A DNA stretch of 7,056 nt from Bacteroidota bacterium (lineage in GTDB: Bacteria > Bacteroidota > Bacteroidia > Bacteroidales > UBA932), in contig JAGDMC010000070.1 in assembly GCA_017860395.1 (NCBI GenBank), forward strand, positions 1-7,056, given 5' to 3'. Positions 6,020 through 7,056 of this stretch are shown piece by piece. Below the pieces are notes generated by a model. It did no database searches, was not told the origin of the DNA, and worked only from the letters and a program-made list of their open reading frames with translations. Within the stretch, counting starts at the first letter, position 1. Each line of letters begins with the position of its first letter. The position numbers and the translations under genes were made by a program.

Positions 6020-6187
6020 TCGCCTACTTTGGATGAAGAATGGGTAAAGAGTATTCTTTGTGAAACGGCTTGCGAGAATGGCGTTTATGAGGAAGCTTTC
6101 GTAAGGAATACCATTGAAAAAATACTGGTTTTTGAAGAGTATATTTCAATTTGCTATAAGATAAGTCATATATCAATATTGGGTTGA
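6020..6187 (+). pseudogene. Fragment resembling the C-terminus of a serine recombinase
   Basis: One open frame reads SPTLDEEWVKSILCETACEN at its start and then VYEEAFVRNTIEKILVFEEY up to a TGA at 6185. The layout (acidic lead, E-x-x-F/L-x-x-x-I/V-E-K-I-x-V-F/Y, then a hydrophobic strand) resembles the end of site-specific serine recombinases of Firmicute elements. There is no start codon, no catalytic domain, and the frame emerges from the inverted repeat on its left. It is best read as the remnant of a lost integrase or transposon resolvase. Assignment is by pattern only. Confidence 0.4.
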
Positions 6188-6222
6188 ACAATAGATAAAA
6201 GGTTTGTCAGGAGGGTAGCAAA

Positions 6223-6277
6223 GGGCAATAATGATAGTGTTGTAAATGTTTGCTAAGTAACTCTATCATTATTGTCC
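6223..6277. repeat. 15-bp stem inverted repeat with 25-nt loop
   Basis: GGGCAATAATGATAG (6223-6237) pairs with CTATCATTATTGTCC (6263-6277), fifteen pairs with one G-U. No T-run follows, so it is not an obvious terminator. It may be a small palindromic element or a recombination site in this decayed stretch. Confidence 0.5.
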
Positions 6278-6292
6278 AAAATATGTAATAAT

Positions 6293-6345
6293 ATGAGAAA
6301 ATTCTCATTCTCCGATTATGAAAGAGATCTTAAATATTTTAAGAT
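6293..6345. promoter_or_regulatory. Two adjacent dyads upstream of the ATPase pseudogene
   Basis: ATGAGAA-AA-TTCTCAT (6293-6308) and ATCTTAAA-tat-TTTAAGAT (6327-6345) are perfect dyads 18 nt apart, about 50-100 nt before the pseudogene start. They could be former operators. No matching regulator gene is in the window. Confidence 0.3.
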
Positions 6346-6397
6346 ACTCTTGAATGAAATTATCCGATACGATTCAATTATGGGGGGAGGATATCAA

Positions 6398-6890
6398 ATG
6401 GAGATTATGTGAATTATTAGTTAAAAATTTTTATTGCATCGACAGTATTGGTATAAGATTAAAATAGACAATATAATCGTTTTAATTGGACCTAACAACG
6501 TTGGAAAAACTAAAGGCATATGAATTGTTTACTAAATCTGGTGAGCCACAACCTATCGAGAGCTTCTTTAAAATAAAGAAGAAAATGCTATTGAAATAAC
6601 TGGAATCTTTTCGGACATCATTGAGGAGGACAAGAAGCAAATAGGGGAGAAATGGTTATATGCCGATCCTGAATATGGTGATGTCATAAAATATAAATGG
6701 GTATGGTCATAGGTAAGCGAAAAAGGAAAAAAGTATTCTTAGAATGAGACCGAAAAGAAATGGGAATCCGGAGGAATGGGCGGATGGGATTCTAAAATAG
6801 CAAGCAAACGATGGTGGTAGACTTATAAAGTTTGAAAGCGGAAGTTCATTATTAACTTTTAATAATTCGAGAAAACATTATGGAAAGTGA
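6398..6890 (+). pseudogene. Broken AAA ATPase, OLD/RecF-like, truncated by internal loss
   Basis: Remnant of an ATP-binding protein of the OLD/AAA_15 kind, often found in phage defence or DNA repair. The start is still good: ggggagg before ATG 6398. The frame breaks at once (TGA 6410). It continues in pieces: LLVKNFYCIDSIGIRLK from 6414; then DNIIVLIGPNNVGKT with Walker A GPNNVGKT (6488-6511), stopped at 6521; then KAYELFTKSGEPQPIESFF from 6513; then ENAIEITGIFSDIIEEDKKQ and onward from 6581, with TAG at 6710 and 6740, to GGMGGWDSKIASK at 6808. An open tail in another frame (GRLIKFESGSSLL and on, 6816-6890) may be its own C-terminus after an internal deletion, or the end of another gene. At least three frame changes and several stops make it clearly non-functional. 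Confidence 0.75.
6848..6866. promoter_or_regulatory. Dyad ATTATTAA-ctt-TTAATAAT before the last gene
   Basis: Perfect 8-bp arms, 38 nt before the ATG of the following gene, which places it where an operator or an A+T-rich promoter element would act. It is composed only of A and T in the arms, so chance is possible. Confidence 0.25.
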
Positions 6891-6903
6891 GGAAATAATT
6901 ACT

Positions 6904-7056
6904 ATGTTATTACCAACAAAACCTCACAAAAAGAAAAAAATTATCAAATTAGGAATAAAAATACTATTAACCGTTTTTATAATATTAATAGTTGGAATTG
7001 CATATGAGCAAATAGGTGAATACGTTGACAACAAAGAATATAGCCCGGTTGGTAAG
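6904..7056 (+). CDS. N-terminal part of a membrane-anchored protein, probably alpha/beta hydrolase; runs off the window
   Basis: Fifty-one codons are visible. The start ATG 6904 has gtgagga (6887-6893) 10 nt upstream; an in-frame ATG at 6880 has no such site. A basic stretch (KPHKKKK, 6-12) precedes one hydrophobic helix (about residues 13-34, ILLTVFIILIVGIAY), giving an uncleaved signal anchor with the bulk of the protein probably outside. The following YEQIGEYVDNKEYSPVGK (34-51) resembles the segment just after the anchor in Firmicute alpha/beta hydrolases, where Y-P-P-x-G-K introduces the hydrolase fold. The catalytic part lies beyond the window, so the enzyme class is inferred from this short signature only. 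Confidence 0.6.
   Translation, partial: MLLPTKPHKKKKIIKLGIKILLTVFIILIVGIAYEQIGEYVDNKEYSPVGK

Overview
The window looks like chromosomal DNA of an anaerobic low-to-moderate GC Firmicute, most likely a Clostridia member. Pointers are strong purine-rich Shine-Dalgarno sites (gggaggg, gaaggag, agggaggt), a ZTP (pfl) riboswitch with intrinsic terminator, a desulfoferrodoxin-type iron protein, and A+T-rich spacers. All recognisable genes are on the + strand.

Left part (1-2172): an AAA+ ATPase frame that is already open at the left edge, followed by a VWA-domain frame. Together they resemble the small (CobS/ChlI-like) and medium (CobT/ChlD-like) subunits of metal-chelatase or MoxR/VWA remodelling machines. 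The two frames join at a run of nine A that contains a textbook -1 slippery heptamer (A AAA AAC). The acidic linker typical of ChlD/CobT proteins is encoded in the VWA frame upstream of its first usable start codon. A frameshifted AAA-linker-VWA fusion is therefore likely, either programmed or mutational.

Middle part (2188-3419): a probable two-gene operon. The first gene fuses an XRE helix-turn-helix to a complete desulfoferrodoxin module, with the four Cys of a desulforedoxin-like site and the four His and one Cys of a superoxide-reductase-like site. The second is an FMN nitroreductase-family protein. This reads as a redox-sensing regulator with an adjacent reductase.

Right part (3420-7056): a purine gene sits in a mobile-element graveyard. 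A ZTP riboswitch controls a stand-alone AICAR transformylase (the C-terminal half of PurH). Around it lie four decayed copies (two on each side) of a short segment whose best frame reads like the C-terminal end of an RlmD/RumA-type RNA methyltransferase, a gene end known as an integration target. Next come a 70-nt near-perfect inverted repeat resembling abutted insertion-sequence ends, a fragment resembling the C-terminus of a serine recombinase, several dyads, and a heavily mutated OLD-like/AAA ATPase pseudogene. The window ends inside the 5' part of a membrane-anchored protein resembling alpha/beta hydrolases.
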